Shown here piece after piece: positions 14,179 to 22,254 of a stretch of DNA of 23,445 nucleotides. Each line of letters begins with the position of its first letter. Within the stretch, counting starts at the first letter, position 1. The position numbers were made by a program, and so were the translations under genes. Source of the stretch: Acidobacteriota bacterium (lineage in GTDB: Bacteria; Acidobacteriota; Polarisedimenticolia; Gp22-AA2); contig JACQNT010000127.1 of NCBI GenBank assembly GCA_016202915.1, positions 1-23,445 on the forward strand, read 5' to 3'. The notes under the pieces were generated by a model. It was not told the DNA's origin and made no database searches. It was given only the letters and a program-made list of their open reading frames with translations.

Positions 14179-15837
14179 TCAGGCCGCGCCCTTCTCAACC
14201 CGCAGCCGCTCGAGGGGGATGCGGAACTCCCCCAGGGGCGAATGCACGATCCCCTTGACGTACGGCTTGAACAGCGTCTGGGACTGGTAGTAGCTGAGGA
14301 ACAGCCAGGCGGCGTCCTCCATGACGGCGATGCGCTCCGCTTCCCTGTACCGCGCGGCGCGCGCCCCGGGATCCGGCAGGGAGAGCGCCTCGTCGAGCAG
14401 GGCGTCGAGCCGCGGGTTGCGGTAGCGGAAATAGTTGCCGGCCGGCCCCCAGTTAGAGGAGTGCAGGAGGGGTCTCAGGATGGCGTCGGCGTCCGGGTAG
14501 TCCAGGTACCAGCCGAAGCGGAACATCTGCGCCTGTCCGGGCTGCTCGGGTGTCCCCTCGACCGCGGCCAGGTAGGCCGCCCAGTCCACCTCGCGGAGCG
14601 TGACGTCGGCGCCGATCGCCTTGAGGTCGGCCTGGATCTTCTGGGCCAGCCGGCGGATCCCTTCGCTCGTGTTGAACCAGAAGGCGATCGGCGGCAGCCC
14701 CTTCCCATCGGGATAGCCGGCCTCTGCCAGCAGGCGCCTGGCCTTCGCCGGATCGTAGGGATAGCCCGGGAGGTCCGGGTCGTGCCCGGGGATCCCGGGC
14801 GGGATGATGCCGTTGGCGGGGGGGTACCCGCCGAGGGCCTTCCAGATGTACTCCTTGTCCACCGCGTAGTTGAACGCCTTGCGCAGCGCGGTGTTTCCCT
14901 TGAAAGGTGGGAGCATGTGGTTGAAACCGATGTACTGCGTCCCGATGAACGGGTACTCGTGGACTTCCGATCCGAGTCTGGCCATCAGGGCGTCGTCGTG
15001 GTTGGGAACCTCGTCCAGGCTGTCCAGGCCGCCGGCCAAATATTCCTGAAGCGCGCTCTCCCGGTTCTCGATGATCCGCACCTGGATCCGGTCAAGGGCG
15101 GGCCGGCCTCCGTAGTACCCGTCGAATGCCAGGAGCTCGATGAAGTTCGACTGCTCCCAGCGCGAGAACCGGAACGGGCCGCAGCCGACGGGAGCGCGCA
15201 GGTAGGCTCTGGCCGGATCGTCGTAGATCTCCCGCGGCACCAGGGCGGCGTTGACCATCGTGAGCTGGGAGAGGAACGGGGCGAAGGGCCGCGACAGGCG
15301 CAGTACGATGGTCTGCTCGTCCGGGATCGTCAGCCCGGCGATGGCGGCGCTCTTCCCCTCCGCGAACTCGCGCGCCCCCTCGATCGGCTCGAGGATGAAG
15401 CGCCGCGGGCTGTTCGTCTCCTTCGACAGCGTCCTCCTGAAGGAGTACTCCACGTCGCGCGCCGTCACCCGACGGCCGTTGTGGAACAGGGCGTCGTCGC
15501 GGAGCCGGAAGGTGTAGGTGCGCCGGTCCTCCGCGATCGTCCAGAAGGCGGCGACCGCCGGGCGCACCTCCAGCGTCCCGGGGTCCATCTCCACGAGACC
15601 ACGGAACACGTTCAGGACGACCGCCTCGGAGATCTGGTCGTTGGCGAGGGCCGGGTCGAGCGTCGGAGGGTCCTCCCGCAGGCGGAAGCGCAGGACCTGC
15701 TCCGCGGCGGCCGGCTGCCGGGGGCGGCCGCAGGCCAGGACCTGGAGGACCGCCGCGACGGTCCCGAGCGTGGCCAGGATCGCGACCGCGATCCGGCGCA
15801 CGCGCGCGTGTGGCGTCGATGACCTTTCCCGGTCCAT
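14179..15837 (-). CDS. Peptide-binding lipoprotein of the ABC transporter (SBP family 5)
   Basis: 552 residues. A lipoprotein signal is visible: basic 'RVRR' at 12-15, a hydrophobic stretch, and lipobox V-L-A-C ending at C36. The mature protein has family 5 (DppA/OppA) marks: 'LREDPPTLDPALANDQISEAVV', 'RTYTFRLRDDALFHNGRRVTARDVEYSF', 'RAPVGCGPFRFSRW', 'LRKAFNYAVDKEYI' and 'YPYDPAKARRLLAEAGYPDGKGLP'. It would capture oligopeptides or similar ligands outside the inner membrane and deliver them to the two permeases flanking it. The ATG at 15837 is chosen for GGAGGG upstream and the correct lipobox distance; the frame extends further upstream only as antisense to the DppC gene. Confidence 0.92.
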   Translation of the reverse strand: MDRERSSTPHARVRRIAVAILATLGTVAAVLQVLACGRPRQPAAAEQVLRFRLREDPPTLDPALANDQISEAVVLNVFRGLVEMDPGTLEVRPAVAAFWTIAEDRRTYTFRLRDDALFHNGRRVTARDVEYSFRRTLSKETNSPRRFILEPIEGAREFAEGKSAAIAGLTIPDEQTIVLRLSRPFAPFLSQLTMVNAALVPREIYDDPARAYLRAPVGCGPFRFSRWEQSNFIELLAFDGYYGGRPALDRIQVRIIENRESALQEYLAGGLDSLDEVPNHDDALMARLGSEVHEYPFIGTQYIGFNHMLPPFKGNTALRKAFNYAVDKEYIWKALGGYPPANGIIPPGIPGHDPDLPGYPYDPAKARRLLAEAGYPDGKGLPPIAFWFNTSEGIRRLAQKIQADLKAIGADVTLREVDWAAYLAAVEGTPEQPGQAQMFRFGWYLDYPDADAILRPLLHSSNWGPAGNYFRYRNPRLDALLDEALSLPDPGARAARYREAERIAVMEDAAWLFLSYYQSQTLFKPYVKGIVHSPLGEFRIPLERLRVEKGAA

Positions 15838-15851
15838 GCCGATCCCTCCGT

Positions 15852-16769
15852 TCAGGCGGGCGCGCTCCTCCGGCGCGGGTCGAGGAGCGCGCCGACCCCG
15901 TCGCCGAGGAGGTTGAACCCCAGGACAACCGCGAAGATCGCCAGGCCGGGGGCGACGCAGACCCACGGCCGGGCCAGGAAGTAGGCCTGCCCCTCCGTGA
16001 CCATCGTGCCCCAGGAGGGAAGGGGCGGCCGCGCGCCCACCCCCAGGAACGACAGCCAGGCCTCCACTAGGATGTTGCCGCCGACGCCGAGCGTGGCGGC
16101 GACGACCAGGGGGCCGAGCGTGTTCGGCAGGAGGTGCCGCGCCACGACCCGCGCGCCGCGCGCGCCGATCGCCCGGGCCGCCTGCGCGAACTCCAGCTCG
16201 CGGATCTTCAGGAACTCGGCGCGCACGAGGCGCGCTATTCCGGCCCAGCCGATGCAGCCGAGGACCAGGAAGACCACCCCCACCGACGGCTGCGGCAGGT
16301 GCTTCAGTATAGCGGCGCTCTCCGGGTCGGGCACCGCGGCGAGGACCGCCAGGGCGAGGAGCGGCGCCGGGAAGGCGAAGACCAGGTCGGTGAGCCGCAT
16401 GAGGAGGGCGTCGGCCCGCCCTCCGGCGTACCCGGCGAGAGCGCCGACGCCGACGCCGATGAGGAGCGCCATGATCTCCGCCAGGACCCCGACCGCCAGG
16501 GAGATGCGCGCGCCGTGCGCCAGGCGGACCAGGAGATCGCGCCCAAGGCTGTCGGTGCCCAGCGGGTGGTCGCGATCCGGGGGCGTCGGAGGGATGACCG
16601 ATCTGGGGGTGACCTGGTCGAAGGGCCCGTAGCCGACCCAGCGGCTCAGAGCCGGCGCCAGCGCGGCGCACAGCACGAAGACGGCGACGATAATGATCCC
16701 CAGCGACAGAGAGAACCACGAGCGCGAGCGGAAAGGGGAGACGGCCGGGCGCGACGTGTCGGGCGTCAC
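15852..16769 (-). CDS. Peptide/nickel-type ABC transporter permease, DppC-like
   Basis: 305 residues from a GTG. DppC/OppC-type permease: N-terminal helix (SLSLGIIIVAVFVLCAALAP), 'HPLGTDSLGRDLLVRLAHGARISL' in the periplasmic entry region, several further helices, the cytoplasmic coupling segment 'EFAQAARAIGARGARVVARHLLPN', and 'EAWLSFLGVGARPPLPSWGTM' near the end. It is the first gene of a dppC-SBP-dppB set; the solute-binding gene starts 14 bases after its stop. No ATP-binding subunit (DppD/DppF) lies in the window. A -10 box (16776-16781) ends 6 bases before the GTG, so the message may be leaderless. Confidence 0.9.
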   Translation of the reverse strand: MTPDTSRPAVSPFRSRSWFSLSLGIIIVAVFVLCAALAPALSRWVGYGPFDQVTPRSVIPPTPPDRDHPLGTDSLGRDLLVRLAHGARISLAVGVLAEIMALLIGVGVGALAGYAGGRADALLMRLTDLVFAFPAPLLALAVLAAVPDPESAAILKHLPQPSVGVVFLVLGCIGWAGIARLVRAEFLKIRELEFAQAARAIGARGARVVARHLLPNTLGPLVVAATLGVGGNILVEAWLSFLGVGARPPLPSWGTMVTEGQAYFLARPWVCVAPGLAIFAVVLGFNLLGDGVGALLDPRRRSAPA

Positions 16770-16775
16770 GCGCGG

Positions 16776-16785
16776 ACTATAGCAC
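16776..16785 (-). promoter_or_regulatory. Extended -10 (TGTGC-TATAGT) of the dppC operon
   Basis: Minus strand TGTGC then TATAGT (16781-16776). Six bases separate it from the GTG start, so the expected transcription start is at or next to the start codon. No -35 resembling TTGACA at 17 bases. Confidence 0.5.
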
Positions 16786-16799
16786 AGGCGATCTCGCCT
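16786..16799. promoter_or_regulatory. Perfect 14-base dyad in the divergent promoter region, possible operator
   Basis: AGGCGA-tc-TCGCCT, a perfect 6+2+6 inverted repeat. It touches the first base of the plus-strand -35 (16799-16804) and lies just upstream of the minus-strand -10 (16776-16781), so a bound protein could affect both the dppC operon and the TPR genes. No regulator gene is adjacent. Function is inferred from position only. Confidence 0.4.
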
Positions 16800-16827
16800 T
16801 GATTCGCGCCGGTGGCTGTGCTACGGT
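16799..16827 (+). promoter_or_regulatory. Promoter of the TPR gene pair
   Basis: TTGATT (16799-16804), 17 bases, TACGGT (16822-16827), with TGTGC immediately before the -10. Predicted leader is about 28 bases to the TTG at 16862. Confidence 0.5.
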
Positions 16828-16861
16828 GCGGCCCCGCGCCTGGTGCGCGATCGGGAGACCG

Positions 16862-17545
16862 TTGACCAGAGACCACGTGCGATTCCTCGTCAGTGGAGTC
16901 CTGTTCGGATTCCTGATCGGTTACATCATCGCCTATGCCGTCCACGAGCCGCGCGTGGTGCAGCACGCGGCTCCCGTCCCGGCCGCCGGCAACCTCGGCA
17001 TGTCGGGAGGCATCGGCAGCCTGCCGGCCGCCCCCGCGGCTGGCGGGACGGGCATGCCCGGCGGGCCCGGCGGCGACGCCTCCGCCGGCGCCGGCAACGA
17101 GCAGATGATGGCGCAGGTCTTCGAGGAGATCAGCGCCCTCAAAGCCGCGATCGAGAAGAACCCGAAGGACGCCGCCGTCCTGATCCGCCTGGCGAACCTC
17201 TACCACGACGCCGCCAAGTACGATCAGGCGGTGGAGTACTACGGGAGGGCGCTCCAGGTCCGGCCCGCGGATGTGGACGCCCGCACCGACATGGGGATCT
17301 GCCTGCGCGAGATGGGCAAGTCCGACGAAGCGATCGCCCAGTTCCGCACCTCTCTCACCCACGACCCGAAGCACTGGCAGACCTGGCTGAACCTGGGCGT
17401 CGTCTCCCTCTTCGACAGGAAGGACGTGGCGGCGGCGACCCAGGCGTTCGCGAAGGTCGAAGAGATCAATCCCTCCTTCAAGGACCTGCCCCTCCTCAAG
17501 GAGGCCCTGCGCAAGGCGGGCGCGCCGGCAGGCCCGGACTCCTAG
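16862..17545 (+). CDS. Membrane-anchored TPR protein
   Basis: 227 residues from a TTG preceded by GGGAGA (16853-16858). One N-terminal transmembrane helix at about 6-27 (VRFLVSGVLFGFLIGYIIAYAV) is followed by a Gly/Ala/Pro-rich linker of about 50 residues. From about 80 to 215 lie three to four tetratricopeptide repeats: 'DAAVLIRLANLYHDAAKYDQAVEYYGRAL', 'DVDARTDMGICLREMGKSDEAIAQFRTSL' and 'HWQTWLNLGVVSLFDRKDVAAATQAF'-type helices. The TPR array would face the periplasm. It resembles NrfG/CcmH-type TPR proteins in form, but no cytochrome biogenesis genes are nearby, so the partner is unknown. A GTG at 16877 is an alternative start. Confidence 0.85.
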   Translation: MTRDHVRFLVSGVLFGFLIGYIIAYAVHEPRVVQHAAPVPAAGNLGMSGGIGSLPAAPAAGGTGMPGGPGGDASAGAGNEQMMAQVFEEISALKAAIEKNPKDAAVLIRLANLYHDAAKYDQAVEYYGRALQVRPADVDARTDMGICLREMGKSDEAIAQFRTSLTHDPKHWQTWLNLGVVSLFDRKDVAAATQAFAKVEEINPSFKDLPLLKEALRKAGAPAGPDS

Positions 17546-17566
17546 GTCGGAACCTCCCCGTCTGGT

Positions 17567-17594
17567 TTGACTTCCCCCCTCCGGGGCATAAATT
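17567..17594 (+). promoter_or_regulatory. Probable promoter of the second TPR gene
   Basis: TTGACT (17567-17572), 16 bases, TAAATT (17589-17594), inside the 90-base gap between the two TPR genes. This AT-richer patch stands out in very GC-rich DNA. The -10 match is only four of six. Confidence 0.4.
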
Positions 17595-17635
17595 GAATCG
17601 GGTGCGGGGGCCCGTGTGCCTCTCGGGGCGCTGGT

Positions 17636-19852
17636 GTGATCGACGACGAAAGACTCCAGGAACTCCTCTCGCAGGCGTCCTCGCTCTACAACAATGGCGA
17701 GTACCGCGGCGCCATCGGGGCCTGGCAGGAAGCCCTCACCGTCGATCCCGGCAGCCGCAAGGCGATGGAAGGGATCCGCATGGCCACCCTCCTCCTGGGG
17801 GAGTGGGAGCCCCGCGGGCCCGGCGCCGCGCCCGAAGAGGCCGCGCCGGTCCAGGCGGACGGCGCCGCCGGCGGCGGACCCGAGGTCCCCCCCGAGGAGA
17901 TGGAGGCCACGGTCGATCTCGGGGTGGCCCGCGTCCGGCAGCTCCTGGCCGAGAGAAAGTACCAGGAGGCGATCGAAGGGGCCCGCGCTCTCCTGCCGAT
18001 GGCCCCGCACTCCGAGGAGATCCAGCGCCTGATCGACGAGGCGCAGCAGGCCTTCGAGGCGGCGCCGTTCGTCGAGGAGCACCTGACCCTGGCCCGCGAA
18101 CTCCTGGAGCAGGAGCGCTTCGCCGAGGCCGAGGCGGAGTGCCGGAAGATCTTCGTCCTGGACAAGAAGCACCCCGAGGGACGCGCCCTCCTGAAGCAGA
18201 TCCGCGACAGGGTACAGGGCAGCCTGCAGCGCGCCGCCAGCCAGCTCGGCGGCATGACGGTGAAGCTCACGCTGCCGGAGGTCCTGGCGGCCGGAGAGGC
18301 ACCTGCCCTCGAGCCACCGGAGACCTCCGGCGCCGACCCTTTCGAGATGCCCGGGTCGCCGCAGGAGCCGACGATCGTCGAGGCGAAGACCATCGTGCCT
18401 CCCTCCATGCGCATGCAGCCGGCGCGGCCCGCGACGGGGCCCGCCGCGGGGCCGCCACAGGCCGCCTCGGATCGCGCCAAGGCGCCAACCGTATCGATTC
18501 CGGTGGCCGACTCCGCGGCGGCGGACGACCCGTCGGCCTGGGAGATGGAGCTGACGCAGCTCAACCTCAAGGAGGGTGAGCGGGGTCTCCTCCGCGGCAC
18601 GGCGGCGAAGGCGACGGGGACCCCCGTGGATCCGGGCGACGGGGTCGATCTCATGTCGCTCCTCGACAACGACGTGGGAGGAGGTTCGGAGAAGCCGGGG
18701 GCCGGGACGGCAACGGCGCCCCGGGCGCCGGGTGGCCCCGCGCCGCCCGCCGGGGTCGGAGGCGCCGCGCCTCTTGATCCATCGACGATCCCGACGCGCA
18801 AGGCGGCGGTCCGGCCGAAGGAGGCGCCGCGCACTGGCGTGGCGGCCAGGGAAACGCCCGCGGACCACGAGGCGGAATCTACCGCGCCCACGACGCGGAC
18901 ACGCGGAGCGGAGCGGCCGCCGGTGCCGGCCGCGACCGGGTCCCGCTCCTCCTTCCTGAAATTCGCCGCGCTCCTGGGGATCCTGGTCCTGGTAGGCGGG
19001 GGGGTCGCCTGGTGGTTCTTCTTCCAGCCGCGGACCTCGAGCGGCGCCGGATCGCCGGGACAGCTCGCGATGCCGCCCGCCGGGTCGCCGGCGGGCGCCG
19101 CGACCGCAACGGCCGAAGGGCCGATCCCGACGCCGATCGGCGGCAGCGGCCGCCCGCAGACCCGGGAGCCCTCGGAGCGCGAGGAGGCATCGGTCGCCTC
19201 AGAGCCCCCGGCGATCGAGATCAGCGAGGTTCCCGTCGGCGCGCCGCCGGTCGGCACGACCCCCGCAACGGATCCCGGCCGCCCCTTGGCCGTCAGGAGG
19301 GAACCGATCAAGCCGGCGGGGGCGGCGCCCCTGTCGCCGGAGGAGGCGCGCCGGAAGGTGGCGGCGTACACGGCCGACGGACAGCGGCTGATGCGGCTGG
19401 GCAAGTGGCGCGAGGCGCGAGCGAAGTTCAACGCCGTGCTGGCGCTCGACCCGGTGAACTTCGGCGCCAAGGAGCTCGCCGACCAGGCGCAGGCGAAGAT
19501 CGAAGAAGAGCAGCGGCTCCAGGACGACGTGGATTCCGCCAGGCGCCTGATCGCGGAAAAGGACTTCGAGAACGCCCTGCGGAAGCTCTACCGCCTCCCC
19601 CGCGACCGGGGCCTCGGCGACCTCGACCTGTTCATCAGGAACGCCTGGTTCAACTGGGCGGTGATCTTGATGAAGGCGGGCAACGCCGCCGAGGCGCTCC
19701 AGAAGCTCTCCGAGGTGCTCGCCATCGACCCGGACGACGCCGAGGCCCTCAAGCTCCAGGAGGTGGCGGAGCGCTACGTCTCCAGGGCCAAGGACCGCGT
19801 CTACTTCGCCTTCACCGCGGGCCTCAAGCTCCGCGCCTACGACCAGAAATAG
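17636..19852 (+). CDS. TPR-linker-TM-linker-TPR protein, unknown function
   Basis: 738 residues, GTG start, weak ribosome site. Residues 1-200 are TPR-like helices ('ASSLYNNGEYRGAIGAWQEAL', 'VRQLLAERKYQEAIEGARALL', 'ARELLEQERFAEAEAECRKIF'). A long low-complexity Pro/Ala/Gly/Thr linker follows. A single transmembrane helix lies at about 440-465 (FLKFAALLGILVLVGGGVAW), preceded by basic residues, which suggests the N-terminal part is cytoplasmic. A second low-complexity linker leads to a C-terminal TPR-like block at about 565-738 ('GQRLMRLGKWREARAKFNAVL', 'ARRLIAEKDFENALRKLY', 'NWAVILMKAGNAAEALQKL'). It would thus carry repeat scaffolds on both sides of the membrane. I do not recognise a named family. 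Its TAG directly abuts the purH stop on the other strand. Confidence 0.82.
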   Translation: MIDDERLQELLSQASSLYNNGEYRGAIGAWQEALTVDPGSRKAMEGIRMATLLLGEWEPRGPGAAPEEAAPVQADGAAGGGPEVPPEEMEATVDLGVARVRQLLAERKYQEAIEGARALLPMAPHSEEIQRLIDEAQQAFEAAPFVEEHLTLARELLEQERFAEAEAECRKIFVLDKKHPEGRALLKQIRDRVQGSLQRAASQLGGMTVKLTLPEVLAAGEAPALEPPETSGADPFEMPGSPQEPTIVEAKTIVPPSMRMQPARPATGPAAGPPQAASDRAKAPTVSIPVADSAAADDPSAWEMELTQLNLKEGERGLLRGTAAKATGTPVDPGDGVDLMSLLDNDVGGGSEKPGAGTATAPRAPGGPAPPAGVGGAAPLDPSTIPTRKAAVRPKEAPRTGVAARETPADHEAESTAPTTRTRGAERPPVPAATGSRSSFLKFAALLGILVLVGGGVAWWFFFQPRTSSGAGSPGQLAMPPAGSPAGAATATAEGPIPTPIGGSGRPQTREPSEREEASVASEPPAIEISEVPVGAPPVGTTPATDPGRPLAVRREPIKPAGAAPLSPEEARRKVAAYTADGQRLMRLGKWREARAKFNAVLALDPVNFGAKELADQAQAKIEEEQRLQDDVDSARRLIAEKDFENALRKLYRLPRDRGLGDLDLFIRNAWFNWAVILMKAGNAAEALQKLSEVLAIDPDDAEALKLQEVAERYVSRAKDRVYFAFTAGLKLRAYDQK

Positions 19853-21436
19853 CTAGTGCCGGAAGTGGCGGACGTCCGTGAAGACCATCGCTAGGCCGTG
19901 CTGGTCCGCGGCCTCGATCACCTCGGCGTCCTTGACCGAGCCGCCCGGCTGGGCCACCGCCGTCACCCCCGCCTTCGCGGCCTCGTCCAGGCCGTCCCGG
20001 AAAGGGAAAAAGGCATCCGAGGCGAGGACCGTCCCCCGGGTGGGTTGCAGCGACTTCATGACGGCGAGGCGGACGGAATCGACGCGGCTCATCTGGCCCG
20101 CGCCGATCCCGACCGTGCGGTCGGGCAGCGCCAGGACGATGGCGTTCGACTTGACGTGCTTGGCGACGCGCCAGGCGAAGTCGAGGGCGCGCAGCTCCTC
20201 GGACGCCGGGCGCCGCCGGGTGACCACACGCGCCCGGGACAGGTCGGCCGCGGCGACGTCCCAGTCCTGGACGAGGAGGCCGCCGGTCACGCGCCGCAGG
20301 TCGTGGCCCTGGAACATGCGCCCCGCGTCCCCGGCCTCCATCACCCGCAGAGCGGGCCTGGCCGCCAGGGCCTCCCGCGCCGCCGGCGCGTAGGCCGGGG
20401 CGATGGCGCACTCCAGGAAGATCGCGGCGCACGCCGCGGCCGCCTCAGCGTCCATCTCCCGGTTGACGGCGATGATGCCGCCGAAGGCGGAGGTCGGGTC
20501 GGTCTGCCGCGCCTTCTCGAACGCCTCCCCGAGCGTCGATCCCGTGCCGACGCCGCAGGGGTTGTTGTGCTTGATGATGGCGGCGGCCGGGGAAGAGAAC
20601 TCGGCCACCAGCCGCCAGGCGGCGTCGAGGTCCACGATGTTGTTGAACGACAGCTCCTTTCCCTGGACCTGCCGGGCCCCGGCGACGGTCCCGGCGGCCT
20701 CCTCCCCGTCGGCGTAGAGGGCCCCGCGCTGGTGCGGGTTCTCGCCGTAGCGCAGCGACCGGACGAGCCGCGCCTCGATCGTCAGGCTCGGCGGGAACTC
20801 CGTCGCGCGCGCGGTCTCCGGGGAAGGCGACGGACCTCCGCCGGCGGCCGCCCTCCGGGCCAGCTCGTCACGGATCGCCGCGTCGTAGGAGGCGGTGTGC
20901 GCGAACGCCCTGGCGGCCAGGGCGAAGCGTGTCTCCCGGCGCAGGCCTCCCTCCCGCCTGATCTCCTCCAGGACCAGCGGGTAGTCGGCCGGATTGACGA
21001 CGACGCCGACGATCCGGTGGTTCTTGGCCGCGGCGCGCACCAGGGCCGGGCCGCCGATGTCGATCGTCTCGATCAGGTCCTCCAGGGGGGCGTCGGGCCT
21101 CCGGGCGACCTCCCGGAAGGGATAGAGGTTGACGACGACCAGGGCGATCGGCTCGATCCCCGAGCGGAGCAGGTCGTCGCGATGTCCGGGCTTCGCCGGG
21201 TCGGCCAGGATACCGCCGTGGATCTTCGGATGGAGCGTCTTGACGCGCCCGTCGAGGATCTCCGGCTGCCCGGTGTACCGGGCGATCTCCTCCACGGGCA
21301 CGCCGGCCTCCTGCAGCGCCTTCGCCGTGCCCCCCGTGGACAGGAGGGCGTATCCCAGCGACGCCAGGCCGCGGGCCAAATCGACCACGCCGGTCTTGTC
21401 GTGGACGCTGATCAGGGCCCGCTTCCCGCCGGGCAT
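19853..21436 (-). CDS. purH: Bifunctional AICAR formyltransferase / IMP cyclohydrolase
   Basis: 527 residues, close to the family norm. PurH performs the last two steps of purine synthesis, AICAR to FAICAR to IMP. The N-terminal cyclohydrolase domain shows 'SVHDKTGVVDLARGL', 'LLSTGGTAKAL' and K66-TLHPKIHGGIL. The C-terminal transformylase shows 'LSFNNIVDLDAAW', the catalytic K289-H290 in 'IIKHNNPCGVG', 'IGAGQMSRVDSVRLA', 'SDAFFPFRDGLDEAAKAG' and 'VFTDVRHFRH'. The ATG at 21436 shares one base with the upstream gene's TGA (TGATG), with GAGG a few bases upstream, so the two are translationally coupled. No other purine gene is adjacent. Confidence 0.95.
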   Translation of the reverse strand: MPGGKRALISVHDKTGVVDLARGLASLGYALLSTGGTAKALQEAGVPVEEIARYTGQPEILDGRVKTLHPKIHGGILADPAKPGHRDDLLRSGIEPIALVVVNLYPFREVARRPDAPLEDLIETIDIGGPALVRAAAKNHRIVGVVVNPADYPLVLEEIRREGGLRRETRFALAARAFAHTASYDAAIRDELARRAAAGGGPSPSPETARATEFPPSLTIEARLVRSLRYGENPHQRGALYADGEEAAGTVAGARQVQGKELSFNNIVDLDAAWRLVAEFSSPAAAIIKHNNPCGVGTGSTLGEAFEKARQTDPTSAFGGIIAVNREMDAEAAAACAAIFLECAIAPAYAPAAREALAARPALRVMEAGDAGRMFQGHDLRRVTGGLLVQDWDVAAADLSRARVVTRRRPASEELRALDFAWRVAKHVKSNAIVLALPDRTVGIGAGQMSRVDSVRLAVMKSLQPTRGTVLASDAFFPFRDGLDEAAKAGVTAVAQPGGSVKDAEVIEAADQHGLAMVFTDVRHFRH

Positions 21437-22227
21437 CACGACCTCGGCCGGGACGATCGCGGCGGGATCGTCACCTTCTGCGGCGGGGGGAGGTCCAGAA
21501 GCGGCGCGTCGCGGAGGTCGCCGTTGAATGAGCGCCAGAGGTGCAGCCAGACCCAGGCGATGTCGCTGGCGGCGTGGGAGTAAGAGAGGGAGGCGATGCC
21601 GAACGGGACGGAGCGCTCGTCGAGCGCCTCGCGGGACGCGGGGGTGCCGTCGTCCCTGAAGGCGGGGCCGATGAGCGCGTAGTTCTCCGCGGCGCGCCTG
21701 GCGCCCGCCAACATGAACCCGCGGAGGTTGTCCTTCTGCAGCTCCGGCGACGGCTGCCGATCGAACACGAAGGGGATCTTGTCGAGCTGCGCCTCGACGT
21801 AGCGGCGATAGGCCTCGCGGTAAAGCGGCTCGCGCGGATCGGCGTCCGAGGCGTTGAGGGGAAACTCGACGTCGGCGACCAGGTGGGCCAGGGCGCCCAT
21901 CTCGTAGGCGACGCGGCGCAGGGGCCGCCGCTCGCGCAGCATGCGGAGGATCTCGGCTTCCTTGTACGCCACGCCCGGCGCGCCCATGCCCTTGCTCCCG
22001 TCCGCGTGCTGGAAGTGGACCTCCTCCCCTTCGCGGCGCGAAGGCTCGAGCATGCCGCGGATCAGCTCCTTCTCGTAGCGCTGCAGGATGGCGCGCAGCG
22101 CGGCAGGAGAGATCTTCAGGGCGTCCTGGATCATCCGCCGGCGGGTGGCGTCGCTCCACGCCAGCGCCCCGGGCGCGGGCCAGAGCAGCAGCATGAGAAG
22201 GGCGCAGGCCCATGCGCGACGAGGCAT
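21436..22227 (-). CDS. Exported protein, probable zinc-dependent phospholipase C / P1 nuclease-like fold
   Basis: 263 residues. A signal peptide is clear: 'MPRR', a hydrophobic 'WACALLMLLLWPAPG', then A-L-A before W24. Cleavage there leaves Trp as residue 1 of the mature protein, as in zinc-dependent phospholipase C and S1/P1 nucleases, where the N-terminal Trp binds zinc. A central 'MGALAHLVADVEFPLNASDAD' supplies H115-x3-D119-x3-P, like the His-x3-Asp metal motif of those families, and further His and Asp residues occur in 'HFQHADG' and 'SYSHAASDIAWVWLHLW'. The protein is mostly helical. Assignment to the superfamily is my inference; substrate is unknown. It starts the purH transcription unit. 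The -10 at 22234-22239 lies 6 bases from the ATG. Confidence 0.72.
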   Translation of the reverse strand: MPRRAWACALLMLLLWPAPGALAWSDATRRRMIQDALKISPAALRAILQRYEKELIRGMLEPSRREGEEVHFQHADGSKGMGAPGVAYKEAEILRMLRERRPLRRVAYEMGALAHLVADVEFPLNASDADPREPLYREAYRRYVEAQLDKIPFVFDRQPSPELQKDNLRGFMLAGARRAAENYALIGPAFRDDGTPASREALDERSVPFGIASLSYSHAASDIAWVWLHLWRSFNGDLRDAPLLDLPPPQKVTIPPRSSRPRS

Positions 22228-22233
22228 GCGCGG

Positions 22234-22239
22234 ATTCTA
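22234..22239 (-). promoter_or_regulatory. -10 element of the exported protein/purH unit
   Basis: Minus strand ATGC then TAGAAT (22239-22234), a TG-extended -10. Six bases separate it from the ATG at 22227, leaving no room for a ribosome site, so a leaderless message is expected. No -35 was recognised. Confidence 0.5.
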
Positions 22240-22254
22240 GCATGCGGCACGGTC

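Noticed and set aside
13195..15822. A long plus-strand frame antisense to the permease and binding-protein genes
   Set aside because: Arg/Glu/Asp/Gln-rich mirror translation without domains; the minus frames are unmistakable ABC transporter genes.
15838..16719. Upstream extension of the solute-binding protein frame
   Set aside because: It overlaps the dppC-like gene out of frame, and the lipoprotein signal begins properly at 15837.
16766..18868. A long minus-strand frame across the TPR genes
   Set aside because: Mirror frame of two TPR proteins; no domain, no ribosome site.
19898..21583. A long plus-strand frame antisense to purH
   Set aside because: Mirror frame; purH motifs are complete on the minus strand.
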